From contig JAIDUB010000073.1 of assembly GCA_029060405.1 (NCBI GenBank), forward strand, positions 1-64,000: a stretch of DNA of 64,000 nucleotides, given 5' to 3'. Position numbers and translations under genes: made by a program. This document shows, in pieces, positions 50,178 to 59,237 of this stretch. The notes under the pieces were generated by a model. That model worked only from the letters and a program-made list of their open reading frames with translations, searched no databases and was not told where the DNA came from. Numbering within the stretch: position 1 is the stretch's first letter; each line of letters begins with the position of its first letter. This DNA is from Duncaniella sp. (GTDB taxonomy: Bacteria > Bacteroidota > Bacteroidia > Bacteroidales > Muribaculaceae).

Positions 50178-52081
50178 ACGTTGAGCCCTGACAATTTTAC
50201 CAGACCTTCATCGGCGAGGCGGCGTGCCATCGCCACAACCATATCGGGTTTCACTCCGGCCTGACGTGAGATATAACCTACATCGTGACCTCCCGGCTGC
50301 CCGGCAAGGTAAAGCACGGTGGCTCTTAAAGATTCCTCGCCGGCAGGATCGGCCGTGCGTTTTCTGCGCGCCCGGCACACGTCGCACATCCCGCAGTCTT
50401 TTTCAGGTTTCTCTCCGAAATAACTCAGCATCACATTCATGCGGCACACACCGTCGCCATATACAAGCTGCTTCATGGCTTCGATGCGCTCCACCAATCT
50501 GTCGCGCTGATCCTCATATACCTCGCGCGGTATCACGAGATATCTCGGCTCCTCGCGTGAGGTGGTATAGATAATGTAGGGCGTGGTGCTTCGAGGCACA
50601 TAATGGATCACATGCAGTCGGCCGAGATAAAGAAGCGACTGATACACGCTTTCGGTGGAAATGTGCATGCGCTCACTCATCACGGTCTCGTTGATGTAAA
50701 CGTAATCGGCAAACAGACCGGTATAATTCCGCAGCATGTAGTTAAGAACCTGATCGGTGGTATCGTCGAGATTCAGCCCGTAGAGTTCCTCCTTGGTATA
50801 AAGTATCATCACCCGCGAGCGCGACGTGGTTTCTTCCACAAACTCTATATATCCCGCGCGGGTAAGAATCTCGAGCGCACTCTTCGCCGGAAGCGGAGGA
50901 AGCCCGTAAGTCTCGCAAAACTGATTGAAATTAAACTCGTTGATAGTATTATACCCGCTACCAACGGCTACGTTCAGGAAATTGCCGGCCATTTCATAGA
51001 CGTGGCCTATGAATTCCTTGTCGGGAAATGCCTCGGCGACCCGTCGGGTGAGCTGTCCCTTGAATTGCCTCGATGTGATGATCACGGCAAACGACGGCTT
51101 TCCGTCGCGACCGGCACGCCCCGACTCCTGATAATATTCCTCGATCGACGAGGGCATGTCGATGTGAGCCACCACGCGCACGTCGGGTTTGTCGATTCCC
51201 ATTCCAAACGCATTTGTGGCCACCATCACCCTCGTCTCGTCGCGTTTCCAGCGATTCTGCTTCTCCTCCTTTTCCTCGGGTGACAGCCCGGCATGATAAT
51301 AATCGGCGCTTATGCCTTCGGCTCCCAGTGCCGCCGCTATCTCCCGCGTGCGTCGGCGCGAGCGCACATACACTATGGCACAGCCGGCTGTGGAGCGAAG
51401 CACATCGGTGAGCATTCTCATCTTATCGTCGACGATTCTCACCACATACGAAATGTTATCGCGCAGAAAGCTCCGGCTCAGCACATTGCGGCTGCGGAAA
51501 CGAAGCACCTTCATTATATCGTCGACCACGGCAGGGGTGGCCGACGCTGTGAGGGCAAGCACGGGAACATATGGAAACACATCGCGCAACTCGCTGATGC
51601 GGAGATATGACGGGCGGAAATCATAACCCCACTGCGATATACAGTGAGCCTCGTCAACCACTATCAGCGACACGTCCATGAGCCTGAGCGTTGACATAAA
51701 CCTCTCGCTGCGCAGTTTCTCGGGCGACACATACATCAGCTTGGCCTTGCCGAGACGGCATCGGTCCACTGCAAGATTATTCTCGCGCAGGGTCAGACCG
51801 GCATGAAAATACACGGCTTTCAGTCCATGATCGCGCAGGTTGTCAACCTGATCCTTCATCAGCGATATCAGAGGCGTCACCACTACGGTGATGCCGGGCA
51901 GCATCATCGCGGGCACTTGAAAAGTAATGGATTTACCGCCTCCGGTGGGAAGCAGCCCGAGAGTGTCGCGCCCTTCCATCACGCTCAGGATTATATCTTC
52001 CTGCACGGGACGGAAAGAATCATAGCCCCAGTATTTTTTCAATACCGCGCGGGCTTCGTCTCTGATTTCCTGCGGAGTCAC
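50156..52081 (-). CDS. recQ: ATP-dependent DNA helicase RecQ
   Basis: A 641-residue helicase: motif I LLPTGGGKSITFQVPA, DEAH box VVDEAHCISQWGYDFRPSYL, motif VI YYQESGRAGRDGKPS, then the zinc-binding RecQ-Ct region (CRMNVMLSYFGEKPEKDC with MCDVC). The C-terminal end is degraded or atypical (SGLNVQSQSQS), with no clear HRDC domain. It unwinds DNA 3'-5' in repair. It is encoded with recJ, overlapping by four bases, and acts with it in RecF-type recombination. Confidence 0.95.
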   Translation of the reverse strand: MTPQEIRDEARAVLKKYWGYDSFRPVQEDIILSVMEGRDTLGLLPTGGGKSITFQVPAMMLPGITVVVTPLISLMKDQVDNLRDHGLKAVYFHAGLTLRENNLAVDRCRLGKAKLMYVSPEKLRSERFMSTLRLMDVSLIVVDEAHCISQWGYDFRPSYLRISELRDVFPYVPVLALTASATPAVVDDIMKVLRFRSRNVLSRSFLRDNISYVVRIVDDKMRMLTDVLRSTAGCAIVYVRSRRRTREIAAALGAEGISADYYHAGLSPEEKEEKQNRWKRDETRVMVATNAFGMGIDKPDVRVVAHIDMPSSIEEYYQESGRAGRDGKPSFAVIITSRQFKGQLTRRVAEAFPDKEFIGHVYEMAGNFLNVAVGSGYNTINEFNFNQFCETYGLPPLPAKSALEILTRAGYIEFVEETTSRSRVMILYTKEELYGLNLDDTTDQVLNYMLRNYTGLFADYVYINETVMSERMHISTESVYQSLLYLGRLHVIHYVPRSTTPYIIYTTSREEPRYLVIPREVYEDQRDRLVERIEAMKQLVYGDGVCRMNVMLSYFGEKPEKDCGMCDVCRARRKRTADPAGEESLRATVLYLAGQPGGHDVGYISRQAGVKPDMVVAMARRLADEGLVKLSGLNVQSQSQS

Positions 52082-53808
52082 TCCTTGTCGATATGGATGG
52101 CCTTGACCAGAAGCTGCACGCTCGTAGCGCCGTTGCGGTGCTTGTTTTCCTCAATGGTATAGCAGATGCTGAACGGCTTGCCCGAGTGGATATGGTCGAA
52201 ATACTGAGCCGAGTTGAATGCGATGCCGTTGAATACCTTGCCGCAGGTTTCGTCCACAAGTTCGAGCTTGATATGCTCGTTATGCCGTCCCACGAGTTTG
52301 CTCGTTCCGAAATCGGTCACGCCGCGTGTACAGAACACGGGCTTGTTGTTGCCCGGGCCGAAAGGATTGAACTGGCGCAGCAGAGCGAGAAATTCAGGCG
52401 AGATTTCCGAGAACGACATGAAAGCGTCGATGTCGAGCTGCGGTGTAAGCTGCTCGGGCTGGATGTTGGCGGCAACATACTCCTCGAAGCGACGGGTAAA
52501 CTCGGGCAGATTTTCCTCCTTGAGCGAGAGACCGACGGCATAAGGATGTCCGCCGAAATTCTCGAGCAGGTCACGCACGCTTTCCACGGCCTTGTATATG
52601 TCAAAACCCTGCACCGAGCGCGACGATCCGGTGACAAGACCGTTGGAGAACGTCAGCACCACCGATGGCTTGTAATATAGCTCGGTCAGTCGCGAGGCCA
52701 CGATACCTATGATACCCTTGTGCCAGTTTTTGTTATATATCACTATCGACTTCTTGTCGCTGGTCATTTCGCCGCGCTCCTCGAGTATGGCGTTGGCCTC
52801 GTCGGTAATCTGCTTGTCGAGCTCCTTACGGTTCTGATTGTAGCGGTCTATAGCCTTGCCGCGGGCATTTGCGTCGGCCACATCGCGGCTCACCAGAAGC
52901 TCGACGGCCTCGATACCGCTCTGCATGCGTCCCGATGCATTGATGCGCGGACCGATCTTGAATATCACGTCGCTTATGGTGATCTCGCGGTTTGACAGTC
53001 CGCACACGCGTATCACCGCCCGCAGTCCCATATTGGGATTGGAATTAAGGCGCTTGAGTCCGTGATAGGTCATTATGCGGTTTTCGTCGACCATCGGCAC
53101 TATGTCGGCAGCTATCGACACGGCCACGAGATCGAGCATGCTCTCAAGCTCAACGGGAGGAATGCCGTTGGAAATCGAGAAAGCCTGCATGAACTTGTAG
53201 CCCACACCGCAACCCGACAGATGAGGACACGGATACGTGCTACCCTCGAGCTTGGGATTGAGTATAGCCACGGCGTCGGGCAGAGTGTCGTCGGGGACGT
53301 GGTGGTCGCAGATTATGAAATCTATCCCGCGCTCCTTGGCATAGGCTATTTCCTCGATTGCCTTGATGCCGCAGTCGAGTATGATGATGAGTTTCACCCC
53401 CTGCTCGGCAGCCATGTCGATGGCCTGCTTCGACACGCCGTAACCTTCGTCGTAGCGTGTGGGGATGTAGTAGTCGATGTTGGAGTAGAAATTCAGCAGA
53501 TATTTGTAGACCAGCGCCACAGCGGTAGTGCCGTCGACGTCATAGTCGCCAAACACTAAAATTCTCTCCTTGGTCCCCATAGCGCGGTTGAGGCGCTCTA
53601 CAGCCTTGTCCATATCGGGCATAAGGAACGGGTCGTGCATATCCTTCAGCGAAGGGTGGAAAAATTTTTCCGCCTCTTCCACTGACGATATGCCGCGCTG
53701 GGCCAAAAGCTCGCTGATCGGCGGGGTGCCGCTGAAGCGCTTGGCCAAAACGGACTCGTGTTCCTGTTCGTCGGATGTCAGGGGACAGTAGTTCCATTTA
53801 CTTGTCAT
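52078..53808 (-). CDS. recJ: Single-stranded-DNA exonuclease RecJ
   Basis: A 576-residue DHH-family nuclease. DHH motifs: VFGDYDVDGTTAVALVYKYL near 80, IILDCG, ICDHHVPDDTLPDAVAILNP, and the DHHA1 glycine motif region (GHNE-type GRHNEHIKLELVDE and ENFGGHPYAVGLSLKE). It digests single strands 5'-3' during repair. Length and domains normal. It is the first gene of the recJ-recQ operon, behind a leader of about 190 bases with three stable hairpins. Confidence 0.96.
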   Translation of the reverse strand: MTSKWNYCPLTSDEQEHESVLAKRFSGTPPISELLAQRGISSVEEAEKFFHPSLKDMHDPFLMPDMDKAVERLNRAMGTKERILVFGDYDVDGTTAVALVYKYLLNFYSNIDYYIPTRYDEGYGVSKQAIDMAAEQGVKLIIILDCGIKAIEEIAYAKERGIDFIICDHHVPDDTLPDAVAILNPKLEGSTYPCPHLSGCGVGYKFMQAFSISNGIPPVELESMLDLVAVSIAADIVPMVDENRIMTYHGLKRLNSNPNMGLRAVIRVCGLSNREITISDVIFKIGPRINASGRMQSGIEAVELLVSRDVADANARGKAIDRYNQNRKELDKQITDEANAILEERGEMTSDKKSIVIYNKNWHKGIIGIVASRLTELYYKPSVVLTFSNGLVTGSSRSVQGFDIYKAVESVRDLLENFGGHPYAVGLSLKEENLPEFTRRFEEYVAANIQPEQLTPQLDIDAFMSFSEISPEFLALLRQFNPFGPGNNKPVFCTRGVTDFGTSKLVGRHNEHIKLELVDETCGKVFNGIAFNSAQYFDHIHSGKPFSICYTIEENKHRNGATSVQLLVKAIHIDKE

Positions 53809-54000
53809 TTATGTCGTTTTTTTATTTTCAAGATATGGGGACCTGTCGGTCGACAGGTCATGAGAGCACTGTCTCCGAGACAGTTACGAGGCTCATGGTA
53901 GAAGAGAGAATGTGTCCGACACCGTCGTGACAAGATAGGGCCATTTCGTATTCCGGTCTCTAAAGCGCTGTCGGGAAAAGACCGCAGTCCTTCCCCGACA
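53809..54000 (-). promoter_or_regulatory. Strongly structured leader of recJ-recQ
   Basis: Three hairpins follow the promoter. Hairpin 1 (53969-53982 with 53987-54000) is a 14-bp stem with a TGCG loop, starting at the first transcribed bases. Hairpin 2 (53868-53874 with 53878-53884) lies inside an outer CATGAG/CTCATG stem (53859-53897). Hairpin 3 (53841-53847 with 53852-53858) abuts it. No T run follows any of them, so they do not look like terminators. Role unknown. Confidence 0.6.
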
Positions 54001-54033
54001 CAAAATTAACAAAAAAATTCCGATTTAATCAAA
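54001..54033 (-). promoter_or_regulatory. Predicted promoter of recJ-recQ
   Basis: Minus strand: TTTG (54030-54033), 21 bases, TAATTTTG (54001-54008). It is slightly long in spacing but otherwise consensus. It lies in the gap after the outer-membrane gene. Confidence 0.65.
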
Positions 54034-54061
54034 TCATTTGTGTTATTAATGATTAACGCGC

Positions 54062-56974
54062 CTATTTACCGCGTTTCTTCGGCTGATGGTTGAAACGGTA
54101 CTGAACCGAGAGCATCACGTAGCGCGGAAGTGCGTTGGAGTAGCTTACGGTGCGGCCTGCAGCATTGACGGCATAATTCACGTTTGACAGCTGATGGAGC
54201 ATGTCAAATCCGTCGAGCATGAACACCCAGCGGCGTGCGAAGGGCGGGTTGTAGCTCAGTCGGGCATTCCATATCAGGTCGCTGCGATCTATCTCGGCCA
54301 CGCCGTAACCGCTGCGGTTGTACACCATGAAATCGGTGGATATGCCGAATCCGGCAGGGAGGCGGAAATTTCCGATTACACCGTAGCTCACGTGGCGGGC
54401 GTTGATGGTGGTGAAGTCGTCGCGGTCAGATGTAGTGCGACGCCCGGTGAATGAACCGCGGGCCGTGATCGACTGCTTGCCTATCTGCCATGTGAAATCG
54501 AGCTTCTGTCCCATAACGAGGTTGCTTACCACCGATTTCAGAGGCGCCTGCATATCTACACCTATCATGTCGGCATAGTGCTGGAGGCTTGCATCGGTCA
54601 CTGACGCGAACGTAAACTGATTGGCACGGCCAAACTGGAGGCGCAGCGTGTTTTCTAACGAGGCGGTATTATTTCCGTCGACATTATATGTGCGGGTGGT
54701 GCGCACACCCGTAGCGGTGTCGTATACATATCCGCGGGTGAGTGCATCGGTCACGGTCACGTATCTCACTGTAAATTCTTCATAGATGGGATGTCGGGTC
54801 TGCGAGGGCTCGTAGAAGTAGGTGATACGGTTGTTGATATTATATGACGTGCACAAGTCGGGGTTACCCACGGTGATATTCAGCGGGTCGGCATCATTGA
54901 TCACATCAAGGCGGTGGAAGGGGTCGGGTGTGGTGGGATCTACTTCTATGTGATAGGTAATAGTATGCCTGAAGTCTTTTCTTTTCCCATTCTCATCCTT
55001 TTCAGGACCGAAACGGAAGTCGACAAACGTGCGCCATCTACCTGATGTGACAATGAAATTGGTCTGCCTCACGAGATACGAGCGGCCGTCGCGCCAGTAG
55101 TCGAGATGCTGATGCTTGAGTGAAAGCTGAGCATACATATTTGCATATATATTCAGTTTATCGTTACCCCAGATATAATTCAGGCTCGGCTCAAGAGAGT
55201 GCTTGTTTTCTATCAGTCGTGAGGTATAACTGTTGGCCGGGTCAAATGCATCGAGATAGCTGCCGGGAAGCACGCCATACATACCCATATCCTCAAGCCG
55301 CTCGAGGGCATACATATATGAATCTTTCTCATTGTCGCTGAAGCGGTATTCGTAATTGAGCGAGAGACGCACGTTGTTCACCTTCATGCGGTAAGTAAGA
55401 TTGTTGACCGACGTGATGATATGATTGGGCGAATTATCGAAATACTGACGGCGGCGCACTGCCGGCGTGGCTTCGGCGCCATAGTTGACCGTATAATCGT
55501 TCCATCGCTCTTCTTTCTGATTATTGTAGCGGAAATAGGTCTCAAACGACAGGCGGTCGCCCGAGCCGAGCTGGAAGTTGACGCCGGGAGTGGCACGGAG
55601 GTCGACCTGACGCATCGAGCCGTCGGTGCGGGTCACGGAGCGGTTGATTACCGCGCCGAGACGCTCTGGATCGGCATCTGTATAAAGTGTCTCTATCACC
55701 TCGCGGTCCATCTCCTTCTGCTCGTCGTCAAATGTAGCCGCGAGAGTGTTACCGTCGTTGGTCTTGTGGCGATAGTTGGCTACAAGATCAAGATATCCGG
55801 CGACCTTTCCGTTTCTCAGCCACAAATCTACATCGGAATTGAGCTTGGTATCTTTCATATGCGAGCGAGCATAGGAATACTCATATGTATTCGTGTTGCC
55901 GAGGAAGTTGGTCTGCGACGTTGTGGTCATGTCATTTGTGCGTAGTTGCTCGAACTTCACCGAAGCCGTTAAATCCACCGTCTCCTCAGGGTTGGTATAA
56001 GAATACTGTCCCGAAGCGAGATGATAGCGGCGCGTGCCGTCGGGCATCATGTCAGGCGTCCATGTATCGGCTTTTCCCGGCTTGCGGTTGTCATTAAGAT
56101 TGTTGACGTTGCCGAGCAGTATAAGGCGCTGAGTGGGCGTGAACCATTGCGCGAACAGTCGACCCGAATACCTGTCCTCCGTACCGATACCGGCTTGGGC
56201 ATTGACAAGCCAGCCCATGTTGTATTCCTTTTTCAGCTTTACGTCCATGGTGAGATGCTTCACTCCGCTGTCGTCGCGGGTCCACTTCTCTTTTCTGTCC
56301 TGACCCTGATATACTTCTACGTTTTTCACCGTATAGGCGGCGATATTCTCAAGCATGAGCTGATTATTTCCGTCAAGAAATTCGCGACCGTTGAGAAGCA
56401 GTGACTCCACAAACTGCCCGTTGACCTTTATCTGACCGTCATCGTTCAGCTCCACGCCCGGTAGCTGAGCTATAAGGCCGTCGAGCATCGAGCCTTCGGC
56501 AAGCTGGAAGGCGTCGGCATTAAATACAAGGGTATCGCCCTTGTTGTAAAATTTGATTTTCGAGGCGGTAACCGTCACTTCCTTAAGCTGATGAGGCGCA
56601 CGCTCAAGATAAATCAATGGAACTTCCCTATATGTTTCCCGCTTTCCTAACTTCTCCACCGTAAAAGATATCGTCTGCGGCATATATCCCTCACACACCA
56701 CGTCAAAAACATACGTCGAGTCAACGCGAGGCACTACCCTATGCCAGAAGGAAGCATCCACGGTCTCTCCGTTTCTCCAAGTTTTGGACTTGCATGAAAT
56801 AGAGTCAACAGTAGTGCCGGAAGAATCAGGCCACAGCACAAATGCATTCGGAAGATCCATCTTCACAACAGCATCCTTAACTCGTCCTTCAATATATACC
56901 TTATCATCGCCTCTTGCAGTCAAAGACAAACCGACGGCAATTATCGCGAACAAAATGCTCAGGAATTTTCTCAT
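54062..56974 (-). CDS. Outer-membrane beta-barrel receptor-like protein (TonB-dependent-receptor-related)
   Basis: A 970-residue exported protein: signal peptide (about 1-21), a carboxypeptidase-like beta-sandwich (25-125; EGRVKDAVVKMDLPNAFVLW), a TonB-plug-like domain (about 130-250; EVTVTASKIKFYNKGDTLVF, then LDGLIAQLPGVELNDDGQI) and a long barrel (260-970) ending in an aromatic strand (YVMLSVQYRFNH). It belongs with Bacteroidetes outer-membrane proteins of the OMP_b-brl_3 type. There is no SusD partner, so it need not import a glycan. A 9-G tract lies at the expected -33 position of its promoter. Confidence 0.85.
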   Translation of the reverse strand: MRKFLSILFAIIAVGLSLTARGDDKVYIEGRVKDAVVKMDLPNAFVLWPDSSGTTVDSISCKSKTWRNGETVDASFWHRVVPRVDSTYVFDVVCEGYMPQTISFTVEKLGKRETYREVPLIYLERAPHQLKEVTVTASKIKFYNKGDTLVFNADAFQLAEGSMLDGLIAQLPGVELNDDGQIKVNGQFVESLLLNGREFLDGNNQLMLENIAAYTVKNVEVYQGQDRKEKWTRDDSGVKHLTMDVKLKKEYNMGWLVNAQAGIGTEDRYSGRLFAQWFTPTQRLILLGNVNNLNDNRKPGKADTWTPDMMPDGTRRYHLASGQYSYTNPEETVDLTASVKFEQLRTNDMTTTSQTNFLGNTNTYEYSYARSHMKDTKLNSDVDLWLRNGKVAGYLDLVANYRHKTNDGNTLAATFDDEQKEMDREVIETLYTDADPERLGAVINRSVTRTDGSMRQVDLRATPGVNFQLGSGDRLSFETYFRYNNQKEERWNDYTVNYGAEATPAVRRRQYFDNSPNHIITSVNNLTYRMKVNNVRLSLNYEYRFSDNEKDSYMYALERLEDMGMYGVLPGSYLDAFDPANSYTSRLIENKHSLEPSLNYIWGNDKLNIYANMYAQLSLKHQHLDYWRDGRSYLVRQTNFIVTSGRWRTFVDFRFGPEKDENGKRKDFRHTITYHIEVDPTTPDPFHRLDVINDADPLNITVGNPDLCTSYNINNRITYFYEPSQTRHPIYEEFTVRYVTVTDALTRGYVYDTATGVRTTRTYNVDGNNTASLENTLRLQFGRANQFTFASVTDASLQHYADMIGVDMQAPLKSVVSNLVMGQKLDFTWQIGKQSITARGSFTGRRTTSDRDDFTTINARHVSYGVIGNFRLPAGFGISTDFMVYNRSGYGVAEIDRSDLIWNARLSYNPPFARRWVFMLDGFDMLHQLSNVNYAVNAAGRTVSYSNALPRYVMLSVQYRFNHQPKKRGK

Positions 56975-57048
56975 AAAGTAGAATAGTTAATAGTGATAAA
57001 AAGAGTTCGTATATTGTAATGACTAACGAGATTACAATTATATGACTC

Positions 57049-57080
57049 CAAAATTATAAAAAAGTGACCTACCCCCCCCC
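57049..57080 (-). promoter_or_regulatory. Outer-membrane gene promoter with G9 homopolymer at -33
   Basis: Minus strand: nine G (57072-57080), then TAGGTCACTTTTTTA, then TAATTTTG (57049-57056). The -7 box is consensus, but the -33 position is taken by the G run, whose length could change by slippage. The ATG lies about 75 bases downstream. Confidence 0.5.
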
Positions 57081-57164
57081 ATTAACTTTTATTAACTTAT
57101 TATTGTACTATTATTGCATCTATCGCCTTTGTCACGGTGCAAAGTAATCATATCGTATTTTTTT

Positions 57165-57256
57165 GGAGCCGCAAAGCGGCGATGTCATCACCAACCGCGG
57201 GTGAAGCCCGCGGGAATAAACACATCCTGACACTGGAGCCGCAAAGCGGCGATGTC
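57165..57256 (+). repeat. REP-like palindromes, family B, downstream side of the IS200-type gene
   Basis: GGAGCCGCAAAGCGGC plus GATGTC occurs at 57165-57186 and again, identical, at 57235-57256. Between them lies CCGCGGGTGAAGCCCGCGGG (57195-57214). The second copy ends nine bases from the transposase stop codon. Confidence 0.8.
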
Positions 57257-57265
57257 GTAATACCA

Positions 57266-57709
57266 TCATATCATTTCTCTTTCATCAAGTTCTAAGTTGG
57301 CGAAACGACACAACTCTGACAGTTCGTCAGCAAAATTTCGGCACAAATGATGAGATTCCTGATTGATTATATACCGGTGCACATCATCCACCCTTTCCGG
57401 TGACAAACTGCACGCATAATATCCACTAGCCCATCCCTTAAAGTTCATAAAGCGAGAGTCTGCTGCCATCCAGCCACTTGAAAGTGACTTTACATCTTGC
57501 ATCAACTTAGATAATGAAATCGTTGGAGACACATTTACAAGAATATGTACATGGTTCTGAATACCTCCAATCCTTATCAGATGTGTAGAGGAATCTTTCA
57601 ACACCTTCCATATATACCTATATAAATCTTCTTTATATTGGAGAGGGATTGTCATTTCACGGCCTTTCGTGCAGAAAACGATATGGAAATACGAAGTAAC
57701 TTTACTCAT
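57266..57709 (-). CDS. tnpA: IS200/IS605-family Y1 transposase (TnpA-like)
   Basis: A 147-residue transposase of the HUH type. FHIVFCTKGREM near 8, metal site NHVHILVNV (H53, H55), LSKLMQDVKSLSSGW near 66, GYYACSLSPE near 97 and presumed catalytic tyrosine in HRYIINQESHH (Y113). I start it at the ATG 57707-57709 because the in-frame ATG upstream would precede the promoter box. Both sides carry family-B palindromes: a direct copy after the stop and an inverted copy before the start. No accessory TnpB is present. Confidence 0.9.
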   Translation of the reverse strand: MSKVTSYFHIVFCTKGREMTIPLQYKEDLYRYIWKVLKDSSTHLIRIGGIQNHVHILVNVSPTISLSKLMQDVKSLSSGWMAADSRFMNFKGWASGYYACSLSPERVDDVHRYIINQESHHLCRNFADELSELCRFANLELDEREMI

Positions 57710-57728
57710 GATATCATGAAGATTTTCA

Positions 57729-57736
57729 CAAATATA
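57729..57736 (-). promoter_or_regulatory. Predicted -7 promoter box of the IS200-type transposase
   Basis: Minus strand TATATTTG, 19 bases before the chosen ATG. Confidence 0.5.
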
Positions 57737-57759
57737 ATACACATTCGGAAGATATACAA

Positions 57760-57900
57760 CATCGCCGCTTCGCGGCTCATATCCAGTGGCATTTCAATTC
57801 CGCGGGCTTCACCCGCGGTTATCGACAACGACGGGCTTTCGCCCTTATATTTTCCGTAAAACAGCAATGTCATCACTAACCACGGGTGAAGCCCGCGGGC
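57760..57900 (-). repeat. REP-like palindromes, family B, upstream side of the IS200-type gene
   Basis: Read on the minus strand, GAGCCGCGAAGCGGCGATG (57760-57778) is the inverted partner of the copies at 57165-57256. Next comes the series GGGCGAAAGCCCGTCG with CCGCGGGTGAAGCCCGCGG (57800-57844), matching the trkH-fabD copy. A further CCACGGGTGAAGCCCGCGGG (57880-57899) points the other way. The gap to rnfA holds no gene I can see. Confidence 0.75.
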
Positions 57901-57977
57901 GAGAGGAAAATGGTTAAGCTCGCGGGCAGAAAACGTCACTCACACTTGATCAGCAGAGCGATTAGGGTTACAAACAG

Positions 57978-58010
57978 CGCGCCACTAACGGAATGTCCGG
58001 TAGTGGCGCG
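57978..58010 (-). terminator. Probable terminator of the rnf genes
   Basis: A 10-bp stem CGCGCCACTA/TAGTGGCGCG (57978-57987 with 58001-58010) with an inner 4-bp stem lies 22 bases after the rnfA stop. Only CTGTTTG follows on the minus strand, so termination may be partial. Confidence 0.6.
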
Positions 58011-58031
58011 ATATTTTGTGCCGGTTGATTA

Positions 58032-58613
58032 TCAACCGATCTTGATTCCGGAGAAGCCCATGAAGGCCATGGCGAGGATACCGGCTGTAACGAGTGCGAT
58101 GGGCACACCCTTCATTGCCTTGGGTACCTCAACGAGAGCAAGCTGCTCGCGGATTCCTGCGAAGATGCAGAGCGCCATGGTGAAACCGATGGCGGTTGAC
58201 ACTGCATATACAAGAGCCTCGCCAAGCGCGAAGTCTTTCTGCACGCAGAGGATAGCCACACCGAGCACCGCACAGTTGGTAGTGATAAGCGGGAGGAACA
58301 CACCCAGCGCGGCATAGAGCGCGGGAGCGACCTTCTTAAGTACGATTTCAAGCATCTGCACCAGAGCAGCGATCACGAGGATGAACACGATCGTCTGCAT
58401 ATAACCGAGCTTGAGCGGATCGAGGCAATATGTCTGGAGCAACCATGTAACGAGTGTGGCGATAGCCATCACAAATGTTACAGCCGCGCCCATACCCACT
58501 GCCGACGACAGCTTGCGCGATACGCCGATAAAGGGACAGATACCGAGGAACTGGGCAAATACGATGTTATTGACAAAGATTGCCGTTATGATGATTGAGA
58601 TATATTCTATCAT
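58032..58613 (-). CDS. rnfA: Ion-translocating oxidoreductase complex subunit A (RnfA)
   Basis: A 193-residue inner-membrane protein with six helices. It shows NNIVFAQFLGICPFIGVSR near 15 and VFLPLITTNCAVLGVAILCV near 100; the cysteines in the symmetric helices of RnfA and RnfE hold an iron-sulfur centre within the membrane. Rnf couples electron flow from reduced ferredoxin to NAD+ with Na+ or H+ export. It is the last gene of the cluster rnfDGEA. Confidence 0.95.
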   Translation of the reverse strand: MIEYISIIITAIFVNNIVFAQFLGICPFIGVSRKLSSAVGMGAAVTFVMAIATLVTWLLQTYCLDPLKLGYMQTIVFILVIAALVQMLEIVLKKVAPALYAALGVFLPLITTNCAVLGVAILCVQKDFALGEALVYAVSTAIGFTMALCIFAGIREQLALVEVPKAMKGVPIALVTAGILAMAFMGFSGIKIG

Positions 58614-58635
58614 GGCTCTGAGTAGTTTTTATGGA

Positions 58636-59232
58636 TTATTTGGCAGTGCGGGTACGGATAGCGTTGAACGCAGCCACAAGAAGGCCGAGAGCGATAAACG
58701 CACCGGGTGCGAGGATAAACATGAGTGCGCCATACTGCTCGGGGTAGATCGAAGCGCCGAATATGCAACCTGTACCGAGGAACTCACGCACGGCACCCAG
58801 AATGGTGAGTGCGATGGTGAAACCGAGACCGATACCGATACCGTCGAAAAGCGAATCGCCTACCGAGTGACGCGAAGCAAACGCTTCGGCACGACCGAGG
58901 AGGATACAGTTAACCACAATCAGCGGGATGAAGATACCGAGGGCGGCGTAGAGAGCAGGCACATATGCCTCCATCAGCATCTGGAGCAGTGTCACGAAGG
59001 TAGCGATCACCACGATAAACGCGGGTATGCGCACCTTGGAGGGCACGAGATTCTTAATCATCGATATAACCACGTTGGAGCAGATGAGCACGCCCATAGT
59101 GGCAAGACCCATGCTCATACCGGTAAGTGCGCTGGATGTGGTTCCCAGCGTGGGGCACATACCGAGCAGAAGAACGAATGTGGGGTTATCGGCAACAATG
59201 CCGTTGTAGAGTATTCTGAGTTTTGAGTTCAT
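58636..59232 (-). CDS. rnfE: Ion-translocating oxidoreductase complex subunit E (RnfE)
   Basis: About 198 residues from the ATG 59230-59232 (MNSKLRILYNGIVADNPTFV); an earlier in-frame ATG lies in the rnfG stop region. Six helices, with VLLLGMCPTLGTTSSALTG near 22 and FIPLIVVNCILLGRAEAF near 107, homologous to RnfA with inverted topology. It is part of the membrane core of Rnf. Confidence 0.94.
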   Translation of the reverse strand: MNSKLRILYNGIVADNPTFVLLLGMCPTLGTTSSALTGMSMGLATMGVLICSNVVISMIKNLVPSKVRIPAFIVVIATFVTLLQMLMEAYVPALYAALGIFIPLIVVNCILLGRAEAFASRHSVGDSLFDGIGIGLGFTIALTILGAVREFLGTGCIFGASIYPEQYGALMFILAPGAFIALGLLVAAFNAIRTRTAK

Positions 59233-59237
59233 GGGTA

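Noticed and set aside
53841..53897. Hairpins before recJ as terminators of the outer-membrane gene
   Set aside because: They lie downstream of a consensus promoter on the same strand and lack T runs; a leader is the better reading.
54020..54061. AT-rich inverted repeat after the outer-membrane gene as its terminator
   Set aside because: The stem is weak and almost all A/T, and it overlaps the recJ promoter; too uncertain to list as a terminator.
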